Shown here in pieces: positions 32,955 to 42,965 of a DNA stretch of 64,000 nt (positions within the stretch are counted from its first letter, which is position 1; every line of letters begins with the position of its first letter). The position numbers and the translations under genes are program-made. A model generated the notes under the pieces. The model was not told the DNA's origin. It was given only the letters and a program-made list of their open reading frames with translations, and searched no databases. Origin of the DNA: Methanomicrobia archaeon (lineage in GTDB: Archaea; Methanobacteriota_B; Thermococci; Methanofastidiosales; NM3); the NCBI GenBank assembly GCA_030603445.1, contig JAUVXU010000006.1:31077-95076 (forward strand). The letters are read 5' to 3'.

Positions 32955-34817
32955 ATGACTATGAAACTACTGGCACTTCATTCAGATTTTATTAAGTATG
33001 AGGTAACTAAAAAGACCAAATTTGCCGAGACCATTGATGATGATTTAAAAAAGAATGGAATGAAGGAATGCTTAACGGTCTTTACAAGCGTTGAGAAAGA
33101 CGATGTTGGGGACCTTGATGCACTTGTTCAAGAGGCAGCCAAGGCTGTGCGTGAGATAGCTAAACAGGTAAAAGTGGACTCAGTTTTCATTTATCCTTAT
33201 GTTCATTTGACCTCGTCTCCAGCAGAACCGGATTTTGCCAGTGCATTCTTTCCAGCGCTCTTAGACGAGCTTTCAAAGGACATGATAGTGAAGCGTGCTC
33301 CATTCGGATACTATAAGGCGTTTTCAATATCCTGTAAAGGACATCCATTGTCAGAACTTTCACGAGAAATCCACGTATCTGTAAAAAAGGATGAGCAGCT
33401 AGTTTCAGAGGCTTTGAAGTCTGAAGCGACCATACACTCCTCATGGCATATCTTGACAACAGAAGGGGAATTGGCCGATATATCTGAGTTTGATTTCAAA
33501 GGTCACGAGAATTTAAAGAAGTTTGTTGACTATGAGGTTTCAGGATCGCGCATTGCTGAAAAAGATCCACCTCATGTAAATATAATGAGGAATATGGAGC
33601 TTGTTGACTACGAACCCGGAAGTGATTCTGGGAATTTACGGTGGTACCCAAAAGGGACCATGATAAAGCGGCTGCTTGAACAACATATCACCAACTTAAC
33701 TCAATCGTATGGGGGCATGGAGGTAGAAACCCCTATTATGTACGATTTCCAACATCCAAAACTATCTCGCTATCTGCATAGGTTTCCTGCACGCCAGTAC
33801 ACGGTTCTTTCAGGCAGCAAGAAGTACTTCTTGCGTTTTGCTGCATGCTTTGGCCAGTATCTCATAAAGCATGACATGACAATCTCATACAAGAATCTGC
33901 CTATTCGGCTATACGAGCTTACACATTATAGCTTTAGAAGGGAACAGGCTGGCGAACTTTCAGGCCTTCGCAGATTGCGTGCTTTTACTATGCCAGATAT
34001 GCATACGCTTGTTGCCGACATGAAAAGTGCTAAGGAGGAGTTCTTCGACCAGTACAAATTGTGTATAAAATGGATGGATGAGCTTGGTGTAAATTATGAG
34101 GCAGGCCTTAGATTTGTTAAGGATTTTTATGAAGATAACAAAGAATTTGCTACATCACTTGTGAAACAGCTAGGAAGGCCAGTGCTAATCGAGATGTGGG
34201 ATGAAAGGCCATTTTACTTTGTCATGAAGTTCGAGTTTAACTTCATAGATGCCTTAAATAAGGCTTCAGCCTTTTCTACAGTCCAAATTGACATTGAGAA
34301 CACTAAACGCTTTGACATCTCATACATTGATGAAGATGGGAAAAGCAAGAACCCCCTCATGTTGCATGCAAGCATCTCTGGTGCTGTGGATAGGAATGTT
34401 TTTGGTATTCTTGAGCAGGCATATATGGACTCTACTAAGGGCAAAAAACCTATGCTTCCGTTGTGGTTATCCCCAACACAGGTACGATTGCTTCCATTAA
34501 ATGATGAGCTTATAGTATATTGTGAGGAAATTGCTAAATTCCTTGGCGACATACGAGTTGATGTCGATGATAGGTCAGAGAGTTTAGGAAAGAAGATACG
34601 CATGGCAGAGAAGGAGTGGGTGCCATACATAATAGTTATTGGGGAGAAGGAGAAAGATACAGGTATGTTGTCAGTGAGGGATAGGGAACTAGGATCCCAG
34701 ATCTCTGTGACCGCCGAGGACTTGAAGAAAAACATTGAAAATTCGATATCCGGATTTCCACAACGACAACTTCCCTTGCCATTTCTATTGTCAAAGCGCC
34801 CTAAGTTCAGGGGATGA
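32955..34817 (+). CDS. thrS: Threonyl-tRNA synthetase, archaeal type
   Basis: 620 residues. The first 145 are the archaeal editing domain, related to D-aminoacyl-tRNA deacylases (MKLLALHSDFIKYEVTKK). The class II catalytic core includes motif 2 (YELTHYSFRREQAGELSGLRRLRAFTMPDMH) and motif 3 (SGAVDRNVFGILEQAY); the anticodon-binding domain begins at LPLWLSPTQVRLLP. Length agrees with full-length archaeal ThrRS, so editing is in cis. Start is ATG 32955 or 32961, with SD-like AGAAGGG just upstream. Confidence 0.95.
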   Translation: MTMKLLALHSDFIKYEVTKKTKFAETIDDDLKKNGMKECLTVFTSVEKDDVGDLDALVQEAAKAVREIAKQVKVDSVFIYPYVHLTSSPAEPDFASAFFPALLDELSKDMIVKRAPFGYYKAFSISCKGHPLSELSREIHVSVKKDEQLVSEALKSEATIHSSWHILTTEGELADISEFDFKGHENLKKFVDYEVSGSRIAEKDPPHVNIMRNMELVDYEPGSDSGNLRWYPKGTMIKRLLEQHITNLTQSYGGMEVETPIMYDFQHPKLSRYLHRFPARQYTVLSGSKKYFLRFAACFGQYLIKHDMTISYKNLPIRLYELTHYSFRREQAGELSGLRRLRAFTMPDMHTLVADMKSAKEEFFDQYKLCIKWMDELGVNYEAGLRFVKDFYEDNKEFATSLVKQLGRPVLIEMWDERPFYFVMKFEFNFIDALNKASAFSTVQIDIENTKRFDISYIDEDGKSKNPLMLHASISGAVDRNVFGILEQAYMDSTKGKKPMLPLWLSPTQVRLLPLNDELIVYCEEIAKFLGDIRVDVDDRSESLGKKIRMAEKEWVPYIIVIGEKEKDTGMLSVRDRELGSQISVTAEDLKKNIENSISGFPQRQLPLPFLLSKRPKFRG

Positions 34818-34859
34818 GCAATAATAATTTAAATCTCCTTTACTTTTTATATTTATAAC

Positions 34860-36242
34860 ATGTATAGAAAATCCACTTATCTTTTCATTGTCAACATGGC
34901 CAACAGGTCGTTAAATTTTCTTTTAAGAATAGTTTTACGTGCTACACTTGGGGTCACAGGGTTTGGCACATTAGCTGTACTCTTGCCTATACAAAACATG
35001 ATACTTACAATAACGTCTTATGCTATCACCCCCTCTGTATCAAAATTTGTCTCAGAGGACGAAGCATTAGGAAAACGTAGTGACCTATATCCATTTCTAT
35101 TCATCGTCGTTGGGATTGTTTTGTTCATTGTTGGATTTGTTGCTTCTTCTTGGTTCTCCTCGTTCTTGGCACCAGAGTTTAGTGAGGGGATACTAGTCCC
35201 ACTGCGCATAATGTTTGCTGTTATTCCTTTTGGCGTGGTTTTTTCTATAATGACCGGCATATTCTTTGGAAAACAAAAGGCGCGCATAGTTGCGTTAGCA
35301 CTTCTTTTGGTACAGATGACGACAGTTGTGTTTGCATATATACTAAGCATAATGTTTGGGATAGAAGGTGCGACATTCTCATTTATGGTAGCTTATATTT
35401 TTGGCATTTCTTTAGTTTTCTTGTATCTAAAAAAAGATGGGATTTCTTGGAGATTTAATATATCCAGGGGTCTTGAGATGTTGCGTTTTTCATTGCCTAT
35501 GATAGTCACATCGATCTCAATTGTCGTTATCTTTCAGTTGGATATAATAGTTCTTGGGAGATATTATACGCCTGTTGAGACATCAATATATGGTCTTGTC
35601 GCCCCTACCGCACGGCTTGTGCCGGCTTTTTCTATTGCCCTTTCAACGATGCTTCTTCCAAAATTATCATCCCTTAAGGCATCGGCTTCATATGAGGCTT
35701 TGCAAGAAACGTTCGACAAGGCGTTTGATGTTGGATTTGTGGTTTCTCTCCCACTTGCTTTATGCATCATTGCATTTTCAAGAGAGATACTTTACGTACT
35801 GTTTGATTCTGTTCAGGCAACACAGGCGTTGCAGATACTCTCTGTGGGCATGTTCTTTTATTCTATGTTCTACCTATTCTCATCGGCGTTGCAAGGAATG
35901 GGAAAACCACATCTCCCAATGTATGTGCTTCTTATTTGTGCAATAATAGATGCGGGATTATGTTTTGCGCTTATACCAAAATATGGTTTATTGGGTGCAA
36001 GCATTGCTACAAGTTTTAGCATGATGCTGTCTTTTCTTTTTATTATATGCATCAGGCGCCCTAGTTTTAACCTGAATGTAGCTTATGTTTTTAGTGTGCT
36101 GCCCCTCATACTTTTCGAGCAGGCTGTAGGGGTAGTTGGCGGCAGATTCGGAACATTGGCAGTCTATGGGATTGTGGGAGCAATTTATTTATTGATATAT
36201 GCAAAGTATACAGGCATATACAAAGTTCTCCGGGATGAATAA
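34860..36242 (+). CDS. Polysaccharide flippase-like membrane protein (MVF/Wzx type)
   Basis: 460 residues with about 12-14 hydrophobic segments and the N-terminal pattern LFIVNMANRSLNFLLRIVLRATLGVTGFG, then LAVLLPIQNM. This is the RfbX/MVF superfamily, lipid-linked oligosaccharide or cell-envelope flippases. No glycosyltransferase is adjacent. The end of the gene overlaps the start of the flavoprotein gene by a few bases. Confidence 0.8.
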   Translation: MYRKSTYLFIVNMANRSLNFLLRIVLRATLGVTGFGTLAVLLPIQNMILTITSYAITPSVSKFVSEDEALGKRSDLYPFLFIVVGIVLFIVGFVASSWFSSFLAPEFSEGILVPLRIMFAVIPFGVVFSIMTGIFFGKQKARIVALALLLVQMTTVVFAYILSIMFGIEGATFSFMVAYIFGISLVFLYLKKDGISWRFNISRGLEMLRFSLPMIVTSISIVVIFQLDIIVLGRYYTPVETSIYGLVAPTARLVPAFSIALSTMLLPKLSSLKASASYEALQETFDKAFDVGFVVSLPLALCIIAFSREILYVLFDSVQATQALQILSVGMFFYSMFYLFSSALQGMGKPHLPMYVLLICAIIDAGLCFALIPKYGLLGASIATSFSMMLSFLFIICIRRPSFNLNVAYVFSVLPLILFEQAVGVVGGRFGTLAVYGIVGAIYLLIYAKYTGIYKVLRDE

Positions 36243-37590
36243 TATGCAAATTGTTGTCATCGGGGGCGGCGCTGCAGGCACTACGGCTGCTTTGGAGATT
36301 AGGAAAAAAATGCGTGATGCATCAATTACCATTATAGAATCTCAAAAATATTCAGAGTACTCTCCTTGCGCACTGCCTTTTGTTGTAGGAGGTCATATCG
36401 CTCAATTTAAGGATATACTAATACACAGCGACTCATTTTATTCAACAATCGCAAAGATAGATCTCCGGCTCGAAACTACGGTAAGTAGCATTGACAGGGA
36501 AGCAAAAGAGGTCATTTGTGATAAAGAAAGGGTGGCATACGACAAACTAGTCCTAGCAACAGGCAGCTATCCATTCAGGCCGCCTATAAAAGGGATTGAT
36601 GCTATCGATACGAGTGAACGCATATTCCTATTAAAAAGCATAGATGATGCGAAGCGTGTTGACGCATGCGCTAGTACAGCCAAAAGGGCGCTCATAGTAG
36701 GGGCCGGGCTTGTGGGAATGGAAATGGCAGTTGCACTTTGGGAGCGCGGCATTTCTGTTACAGTTTTGGAAGCATTGCCAACTGCAATGCCGCAGATGCT
36801 TGATCCCGATATGGGAAAAATCGTGATAGAACATTTACGCAGCCTTGGCATTGATATTCGATTGAAAATCCCTGTGGAAGAGATAGCGGATAATGGAAAA
36901 GAAGTTAAAGTGACTACGGAAGAAGGGATTTTGACCTACGATATGTGTATAATAGCATGCGGCGTGCGTGCAAATATGCGTTTGGCAAGTTCGGCTGGCC
37001 TTTCTGTTGGTAATGGGATAATAGTTTCTGATACAATGGTTACCTCAGATCCAGATATTTATGCTTGCGGTGATTGTTGTGAATCGGTATGTGCAGTTAC
37101 AGGAAAATCAATCCTTAGCCAACTTGGTTCTACAGCAGTGCGACAGGCCAAGGTGGTGGCTTCTCAAATGGCAGGCGGGCTAAAACGATTTAGGCCAACT
37201 TTTAACACATCTATCACACAACTTTGTAATTTGCATATTGCTTCTGTCGGAGCGACGCTTACCCAGGCAAATATAAACAATATGGGGGCATTATCATCCA
37301 GATTTAAAGGAAGCACACTTCCAGATTATTATCCTGGCGGGAATGATATATTCATCAAGCTGATATTTACAGAAGACAAAAAGATAATTGGTGGACAGAT
37401 AATTGGTGAACAAGGCGTGCTTGACAGGATAAATGTGCTTTCTACTGTTATGCAACTGGATGGAGACCTTGATTTTATTTATAATATGGAAACTGCATAC
37501 ACACCACCTCTTTCACCTACCATAGATCCACTCTCATGGGCAGCTGAAATGGCAATTAAAAAATGCGAAAAACACCATAAAAAAAGATGA
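36235..37590 (+). CDS. CoA-disulfide reductase/NADH oxidase family flavoprotein
   Basis: 451 residues from ATG 36235 (or 36244), overlapping the flippase stop. The FAD Rossmann motif VVIGGGAAGTTAALEIRK, then YSEYSPCALPFVVGG, whose Cys matches the redox Cys near residue 43 in this family, LVLATGSYPFRPPI, the NAD motif ALIVGAGLVGMEMA, and YACGDCCE for the FAD ribityl segment. Such enzymes reduce CoA disulfide, polysulfide or oxygen. An oxygen- or sulfur-stress role is likely, but substrate is not determined. Confidence 0.85.
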   Translation: MNNMQIVVIGGGAAGTTAALEIRKKMRDASITIIESQKYSEYSPCALPFVVGGHIAQFKDILIHSDSFYSTIAKIDLRLETTVSSIDREAKEVICDKERVAYDKLVLATGSYPFRPPIKGIDAIDTSERIFLLKSIDDAKRVDACASTAKRALIVGAGLVGMEMAVALWERGISVTVLEALPTAMPQMLDPDMGKIVIEHLRSLGIDIRLKIPVEEIADNGKEVKVTTEEGILTYDMCIIACGVRANMRLASSAGLSVGNGIIVSDTMVTSDPDIYACGDCCESVCAVTGKSILSQLGSTAVRQAKVVASQMAGGLKRFRPTFNTSITQLCNLHIASVGATLTQANINNMGALSSRFKGSTLPDYYPGGNDIFIKLIFTEDKKIIGGQIIGEQGVLDRINVLSTVMQLDGDLDFIYNMETAYTPPLSPTIDPLSWAAEMAIKKCEKHHKKR

Positions 37591-37623
37591 AATTTAAAAG
37601 AGCATAAAAATAATTATTTTATG

Positions 37624-38514
37624 CTAGCTGTAAGGTAAGTGAACTGGGGATCTACCCATATCTATTGCAAGTTCGTTTAGTTTCTCGACCCTTTTTATGG
37701 TGGGAGGATGTGTTGAAAGTAGTCTCATAAGAGATGTTGCCCGAAATGGATTCACAATAAAAAGGCTTGCTGTTGCTTGATTCCCCTTTTTCATTGGTGA
37801 ACGTTGGGCATAGTTTTCAAGTTTTATCAAGGCACTGGCTAACATCTCTGGGCTCTGGGATATCTCAGACCCTCGTTTGTCAGCACCAAATTCCCTGTCT
37901 CTTGATATTGCCATTCGAATGAAGGTGGCTGCAAGCGGTATGAAGATTATTATCAAAACAAATCCTATGACACCAAGACCGCCGTTGTTTCGGTTTCTGC
38001 CGCCGCCCATAAACGTCATCCACCATCCTATCGTTCCAAGGTATCCTATGACACCAGCGATAACTGCTGCTACCGTGCTAATGAACATATCTTTGTTTAG
38101 GATGTGTGCTAGTTCATGTGAGATTACGGCTCTTAGCTCGCCCTCATCAAGCAGGGAAAGAGCACCTTGTGTTACTGCCACTACTGCATTATCCTCATTT
38201 CTTCCTGTCGCGAAAGCGTTGGGATTTTTTTTGGGGATTATTGCAATCTTGGGCATAGGCATTCCGGCTACGTTTGTTAGCTCACGCACTATCCTATAAA
38301 GATTTGGATGTTCTTTTTCGTCCGCTTCTTTGGCACGGTACATAGATAATACTATTTTGTCGCTCTTGTAATATGCAACGAAGTTGATTAACATGGCTAT
38401 AATGAAAGCGAACGTTAGGTAAGGGATAGGGTTTCCCCCTATATATATCCCAAAAAATCCTCCTGCAACCAAAAGTAATCCTGTTAAAGTCCCTAGTAAA
38501 ATAGCTGTTTTCAT
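37624..38514 (-). CDS. htpX: HtpX family membrane zinc metalloprotease
   Basis: 296 residues. Two N-terminal transmembrane segments, RELTNVAGMPMPKIAIIP, the zinc site VISHELAHILNKD (HExxH), two more membrane segments and SRDREFGADKRGSEI with the third ligand. It is a heat-shock-type membrane quality-control protease. Next to a PRC-barrel protein and CDC48 on the same strand. Confidence 0.93.
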   Translation of the reverse strand: MKTAILLGTLTGLLLVAGGFFGIYIGGNPIPYLTFAFIIAMLINFVAYYKSDKIVLSMYRAKEADEKEHPNLYRIVRELTNVAGMPMPKIAIIPKKNPNAFATGRNEDNAVVAVTQGALSLLDEGELRAVISHELAHILNKDMFISTVAAVIAGVIGYLGTIGWWMTFMGGGRNRNNGGLGVIGFVLIIIFIPLAATFIRMAISRDREFGADKRGSEISQSPEMLASALIKLENYAQRSPMKKGNQATASLFIVNPFRATSLMRLLSTHPPTIKRVEKLNELAIDMGRSPVHLPYS

Positions 38515-38545
38515 TTTATGGCCTCCTTTTTTAAGGCGGTTTTAT

Positions 38546-38836
38546 TTACTCTTGTTTTGCAAACATGCCTACTTTCTGAGTTTTTCTAGGAAGCCGTTTA
38601 GCATCTATAACAACAAAGTCTTTTAGTGCATGTACAGCGTTAAATGGGATTAAACATAATCCATCCTTATCTGTTACAAGAAGATTTTTTATGGTTTCGT
38701 TAGCAGGTTGTGCAATGAGGGCAGTAAGCTTTCCATTAGCTTCGTCAACTACTATGTCAAATAATACACCTATCTCGTGCCCCTGCTCAGTTACAATCAT
38801 CCTGTCCCTCAAACGTGATGCTACTATTTTTCCCAT
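38546..38836 (-). CDS. PRC-barrel domain protein
   Basis: 96 residues. A single PRC-barrel: VASRLRDRMIVTEQGHEIGVLFDIVVDEANGKLTALI and LIPFNAVHALKDFVVIDAKRL. The barrel is shared with RimM and photosynthetic reaction centre H subunit. Many archaea have such stand-alone copies with unknown targets. It lies 32 bp upstream of htpX in the transcription direction. Confidence 0.85.
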   Translation of the reverse strand: MGKIVASRLRDRMIVTEQGHEIGVLFDIVVDEANGKLTALIAQPANETIKNLLVTDKDGLCLIPFNAVHALKDFVVIDAKRLPRKTQKVGMFAKQE

Positions 38837-38940
38837 TATTTGTCCTCCAAATTACTTATATATAGTTATGTTATCCTGCCTTTGGATTTAAAGTTTTTGA
38901 TTATTAAAGCAAAAAAACAGATAAAATGCCACATTTTTAT

Positions 38941-41187
38941 CTAATGGTATATCAATGGCATTTCATCTATTGCCTTGAAGTCGCGTTCATAGAGCCTCAA
39001 AAGTTCCGTGTTTAATGAAGGTCTTATAACCTTCATGGCCTTGGTGAAGTGTATTTGTTTTATTATTGTGGCATCATTATTTTCTCTTAAGGCTATCATT
39101 GCAGCTTCACGGCACAAACCTTCAAGATCGGCACCAGAGTAGAATCCTGTTTCTTGTGATATTTTTTTGAGATTAACATTTTTTAGTGGCATATCCTTTG
39201 TATGTGCACTAAGTATCCCTAAGCGCGCGTCTTCATCCGGAGCACCAACATTTATCATGAGGTCAAATCTCCCGGGGCGTAGAAGAGCAGGGTCAACTAT
39301 GTCTGGCCTGTTAGTGGCGCCTATGACTATAATGTTGCCTAATTCCTCTAATCCATCTAATTCTGTTAGGAGCTGATCAACTATTCTTTCTTCTACTTTC
39401 GTCCCAACTTCTGTGCCCCGCCTTGCAGTTATAGAGTCAATTTCATCGAAGAAAATTATCGTAGGGGCTACTTGTCTAGCCTTTTTGAATATTTTTCTAA
39501 TTGCTTTCTCAGACTCTCCGACCCATTTTGAAAGGAGCTCTGGACCTTTTATTGATATGAAGTTGGCGTTAGATTCTTTGGCAACCGCCTTTGCAAGCAT
39601 GGTCTTTCCACACCCTGGCGGACCGTAAAGGAATATTCCTTTGGGGATGCGTATTCCGAGGCGTTTGAATCTTTCTGGGTTTTTTAGTGGCCATTCTACT
39701 GCTTCTACTAGTTGGTTTTTCACGTTTGTTAGGCCGCCTATATCTTTCCAAGATATGCTTGGGGTCCTTATCAATACCTCCCTCATTGCAGAAGGTTCAA
39801 TGCCTCTTAATGCAACATCAAAGTCCTCCTTTGTGACCTGGATTGACTCAAGAATCTCAGAAGGAACTTTTTCTTCTTCCAAGTTGATTTTTGGAAGCAT
39901 CTTGCGCAGTGTGTTCATTGCAGCTTCACGGCATAGTGCCTCGAGGTCTGCACCCACAAATCCATAGGTTGTCTTTGATATATCATTTAAGTTTACATCA
40001 TCAGAGAGCGGCATTCCTCGTGTGTGGATTTCTAAAATCTCTTTTCTGCCAAGGGCGTTTGGCACACCTATCTCAAGTTCACGATCGAATCGTCCAGGCC
40101 GCCTTAATGCACCATCCAGGGCATCAGGACGATTTGTGGCAGCTATAACTATGACTTTTCCCCTTTCTTTTAAGCCATCCATTAGAGCTAGCAGCTGTGC
40201 TACTACTCTTCGTTCCACTTCTCCGGTCACTTCGCTACGTTTAGGGGCTATGGCATCTATTTCATCAATGAATATGATGGCTGGAGCATTTTTCTCTGCC
40301 TCCTCAAACATCTTTCTCAAGTTTTCCTCTGATTGCCCATAATATTTTGACATAATCTCAGGCCCGTTTATAGGTAGGAAGTGCGTGTTTGATTCTGAAG
40401 CCACTGCTTTAGCAATAAGTGTTTTTCCTGTTCCAGGGGGGCCTCTTAGAAGCACACCTTTTGGAGGTTTTATGCCAAGCCTATCAAATAGCTCGGGATG
40501 CTTGAGGGGTAGCTCTATTGTTTCTCTAACTTTATTGATTTCTTCTTTGAGGCCGCCAACATCTTCGTAGGTAACAGAAGAGAGCGCTGTATCGGGTACC
40601 TCACGTGCCTCAGGTATAACCTCTATCTCTGTAGCATTAGACACCTGAACGATGCCTGAAGGGGATGTAGAAACGACGATAAAGCGAATTTCGCCTAGAG
40701 CAAACGTTGGGTTTTCAAACAATCCTTCGAAGAAGTCTTCAAAGATAGAGTCTTTGAATGGGTTGTCTTTTGGCCTGCGTACAATACTTATAATATCTCC
40801 TTTGTTAAGCGGCCTTCCAATAACATTTTGACGGACCTTACTTCCAGATATGTTAAAATGGACTCCGGCCTGAGTGGGTGCAAGGACGATGCGTTTTGCC
40901 CCTTTGACATCCGCCTTTGAAACTTTAACTACTTCTCCCATGCCAGTCTTGGCGTTTTTTCTTATAAGTCCATCCATCCTTATAATGTCGAGTCCTTTGT
41001 CGTTAGGAAAGGCTTCAACTACAATTGCAGCGGTCTTTTTCTCGCCTTCTATCTCCACCACATTTCCCTGTGTTAATTGTAGTTCTTCCTGGTATCGTTT
41101 GTCAATGCGTACTATTCCTCGTCCAACATCTTGTTGCACGGCGCCAGCGACTTTTAGCATTACTGATTTTTCTTCGTCTTTAGACAT
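38941..41187 (-). CDS. CDC48/VAT-type AAA ATPase, copy 2
   Basis: 748 residues. N domain 1-200 ([22 protein letters not shown]). D1: [16 protein letters not shown] near 245, [30 protein letters not shown]2: [45 protein letters not shown]. The Walker and Arg-finger motifs of both rings look intact. It differs from copy 1 by 40 extra residues, chiefly between barrel and D1 ([20 protein letters not shown]). Single gene with its own leader, SD GAGGGTGATAAG. Confidence 0.95.
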   Translation of the reverse strand: MSKDEEKSVMLKVAGAVQQDVGRGIVRIDKRYQEELQLTQGNVVEIEGEKKTAAIVVEAFPNDKGLDIIRMDGLIRKNAKTGMGEVVKVSKADVKGAKRIVLAPTQAGVHFNISGSKVRQNVIGRPLNKGDIISIVRRPKDNPFKDSIFEDFFEGLFENPTFALGEIRFIVVSTSPSGIVQVSNATEIEVIPEAREVPDTALSSVTYEDVGGLKEEINKVRETIELPLKHPELFDRLGIKPPKGVLLRGPPGTGKTLIAKAVASESNTHFLPINGPEIMSKYYGQSEENLRKMFEEAEKNAPAIIFIDEIDAIAPKRSEVTGEVERRVVAQLLALMDGLKERGKVIVIAATNRPDALDGALRRPGRFDRELEIGVPNALGRKEILEIHTRGMPLSDDVNLNDISKTTYGFVGADLEALCREAAMNTLRKMLPKINLEEEKVPSEILESIQVTKEDFDVALRGIEPSAMREVLIRTPSISWKDIGGLTNVKNQLVEAVEWPLKNPERFKRLGIRIPKGIFLYGPPGCGKTMLAKAVAKESNANFISIKGPELLSKWVGESEKAIRKIFKKARQVAPTIIFFDEIDSITARRGTEVGTKVEERIVDQLLTELDGLEELGNIIVIGATNRPDIVDPALLRPGRFDLMINVGAPDEDARLGILSAHTKDMPLKNVNLKKISQETGFYSGADLEGLCREAAMIALRENNDATIIKQIHFTKAMKVIRPSLNTELLRLYERDFKAIDEMPLIYH

Positions 41188-41370
41188 CTTATCACCCTCT
41201 GTGAAAATCCTGTGGAAGGACTTGTCATCATTAAATATATTTCCTTAACATTTTGTAAATTTAAATGTTTCGGTGTTATTATTTAGTAGTTAATTATGAT
41301 ACAAATGATTGTTATTTTTTAAATATTTTGCTAATTCTGCCTGCATAATTTAGGATGGTTTTGATTGAAA

Positions 41371-42159
41371 TTATAATGGTAAAATAGATATTCCTGCTAT
41401 ACGTACATACAGGAGGGATACGAAGATTAGAAATGTTATTGCCAACACAACTAAATCACGCAAACCCATAGACAGCACATTGATGTATGTTCTTTTTCCA
41501 TGCCCGAAACCTCTTGAATCAATTGCTATAGCAAGTTCCTGGGCCATCCTTATAGCTCCAACTATAAGCGGCGCTAGGATGGGCACATATTTTCTGATCC
41601 TTTCAAATAGAGAACCTTTGTCAAGCTCTAGTCCGCGAGATCGCTGCGCGTCCATTATCGTCTGGGCCATTCCTGCTAGAGTAGGGACATATCTTAATGC
41701 TATTACTAATGTTAATCCATACTCATATGGTAGCTTCATTTGGATAAGTGCGGATATTATATCTTTTTGTTGGGTGGTTGTAAGCAGCAGAAATGTTGCA
41801 GAGATCATGGTAAGTATCCTGAAGGACATTGCAATGCCCATAAGCACACCTTCGTCAGTGAACTTTATTTTCCAGTACTCAAAAAGAACATCTCCACTCC
41901 GTTTGAAAAATGGCCACATCAATAGCATTATTATAATTAGGGGAAGTATTGGCTTTAGATACACGTACATCGTCTTTATAGGTATTTTACCCCCTATTTT
42001 AAGTATCAAAAATACGATAATAAACATGGTTATTAGGCTAAGGGCGTCTGAGAACATTATGCCTAAAATAAATATGCACAACGACATAATGAATTTTACT
42101 CTTGGGTCTAGTGAATGGAGAAAAGACTCATGGGATAGGTACATTGAGTATTTTATCAT
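41371..42159 (-). CDS. ecfT: ECF transporter transmembrane subunit EcfT
   Basis: 262 residues. Six hydrophobic segments and the two Ala/Arg coupling motifs, MDAQRSRGLELDKG and IAIDSRGFGHGKRT, by which EcfT contacts the ATPases. N-terminal LHSLDPRVKFIMSL is typical. It is the last gene of the module and overlaps ecfA by 4 bp. No substrate (S) subunit gene is adjacent, so the module is probably shared by several S proteins. Confidence 0.92.
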   Translation of the reverse strand: MIKYSMYLSHESFLHSLDPRVKFIMSLCIFILGIMFSDALSLITMFIIVFLILKIGGKIPIKTMYVYLKPILPLIIIMLLMWPFFKRSGDVLFEYWKIKFTDEGVLMGIAMSFRILTMISATFLLLTTTQQKDIISALIQMKLPYEYGLTLVIALRYVPTLAGMAQTIMDAQRSRGLELDKGSLFERIRKYVPILAPLIVGAIRMAQELAIAIDSRGFGHGKRTYINVLSMGLRDLVVLAITFLIFVSLLYVRIAGISILPL

Positions 42160-42965
42160 TTAGCCTCACCAATGATATTGTTGTATACTTCTTCTGGGGT
42201 CAGGCATGTTTCTATTCCAAGTAATTTCGATAATTTTAGAGCATAAGGCTGTTCAAGGTATGTGGCATTTAGTATCTCTTCGTTTTCATAGATGTCTTTT
42301 AGAGGGCCGTCTGCAATTATTGAACCGTCCTTCATGACTACGGCGCGCGTGGCAAGACGTGAGACTAGCGTCATGTCATGGGTGACAAGAATGATAGTTT
42401 TCCCTTCATTTTTGAGCTTTTGCACAAGCTGTACCATATCCTTCACGCTGTTATAGTCAAATCCTGTCGTGGGTTCGTCTAGGATCAGGATTTCCGGGTG
42501 TGATACTATTATCGATGCTAGGGCCAATCGTTGTTTTTCTCCTCCAGATAATGACATGGGATGCGTGTCTTTGTATTGTTGCAGACGTGTGAAACTCAAC
42601 ACTTCTTCTACTCGTTTTTCTATATCTTCTTTAGGGAAACCAAGGTTGTGTGGACCAAACGATATTTCTTCTTCGACGGTATCGGCAAATATCATATGAT
42701 CGGGATTTTGAAATACGAACCCAACTGTTCGCGCAATTTCAGCAATTGTCTTCTTGGAAGCATCTTCCCCTTTGATAAAAATTTTCCCATCATCTGATTT
42801 GAGCAATCCGTTAATGTGCTTGATTAAGGTGGTCTTTCCAGACCCATTCTCTCCAATAATCGCCACACATTCGCCCCCCTCTATGGTCATCGTAACGTTT
42901 TGCAGGGCATATGTTTTTGATTCTTCATATTTATAAGACACATTTTCTATTTGGATGAGATTCAC
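42156..42965 (-). CDS. ecfA: ECF transporter ATPase EcfA, second copy
   Basis: 269 residues. Walker A GENGSGKTTLIKHINGLLK, Q-loop FVFQNPDHMIFADTVEEEI, signature MSLSGGEKQRLALASIIV, Walker B ILILDEPTTGFDY. FQNPD followed by EEEISFGPHNLG is characteristic of ECF/CbiO-type ATPases. Overlaps its partner upstream and EcfT downstream by 4 bp each. Confidence 0.92.
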   Translation of the reverse strand: MNLIQIENVSYKYEESKTYALQNVTMTIEGGECVAIIGENGSGKTTLIKHINGLLKSDDGKIFIKGEDASKKTIAEIARTVGFVFQNPDHMIFADTVEEEISFGPHNLGFPKEDIEKRVEEVLSFTRLQQYKDTHPMSLSGGEKQRLALASIIVSHPEILILDEPTTGFDYNSVKDMVQLVQKLKNEGKTIILVTHDMTLVSRLATRAVVMKDGSIIADGPLKDIYENEEILNATYLEQPYALKLSKLLGIETCLTPEEVYNNIIGEAK

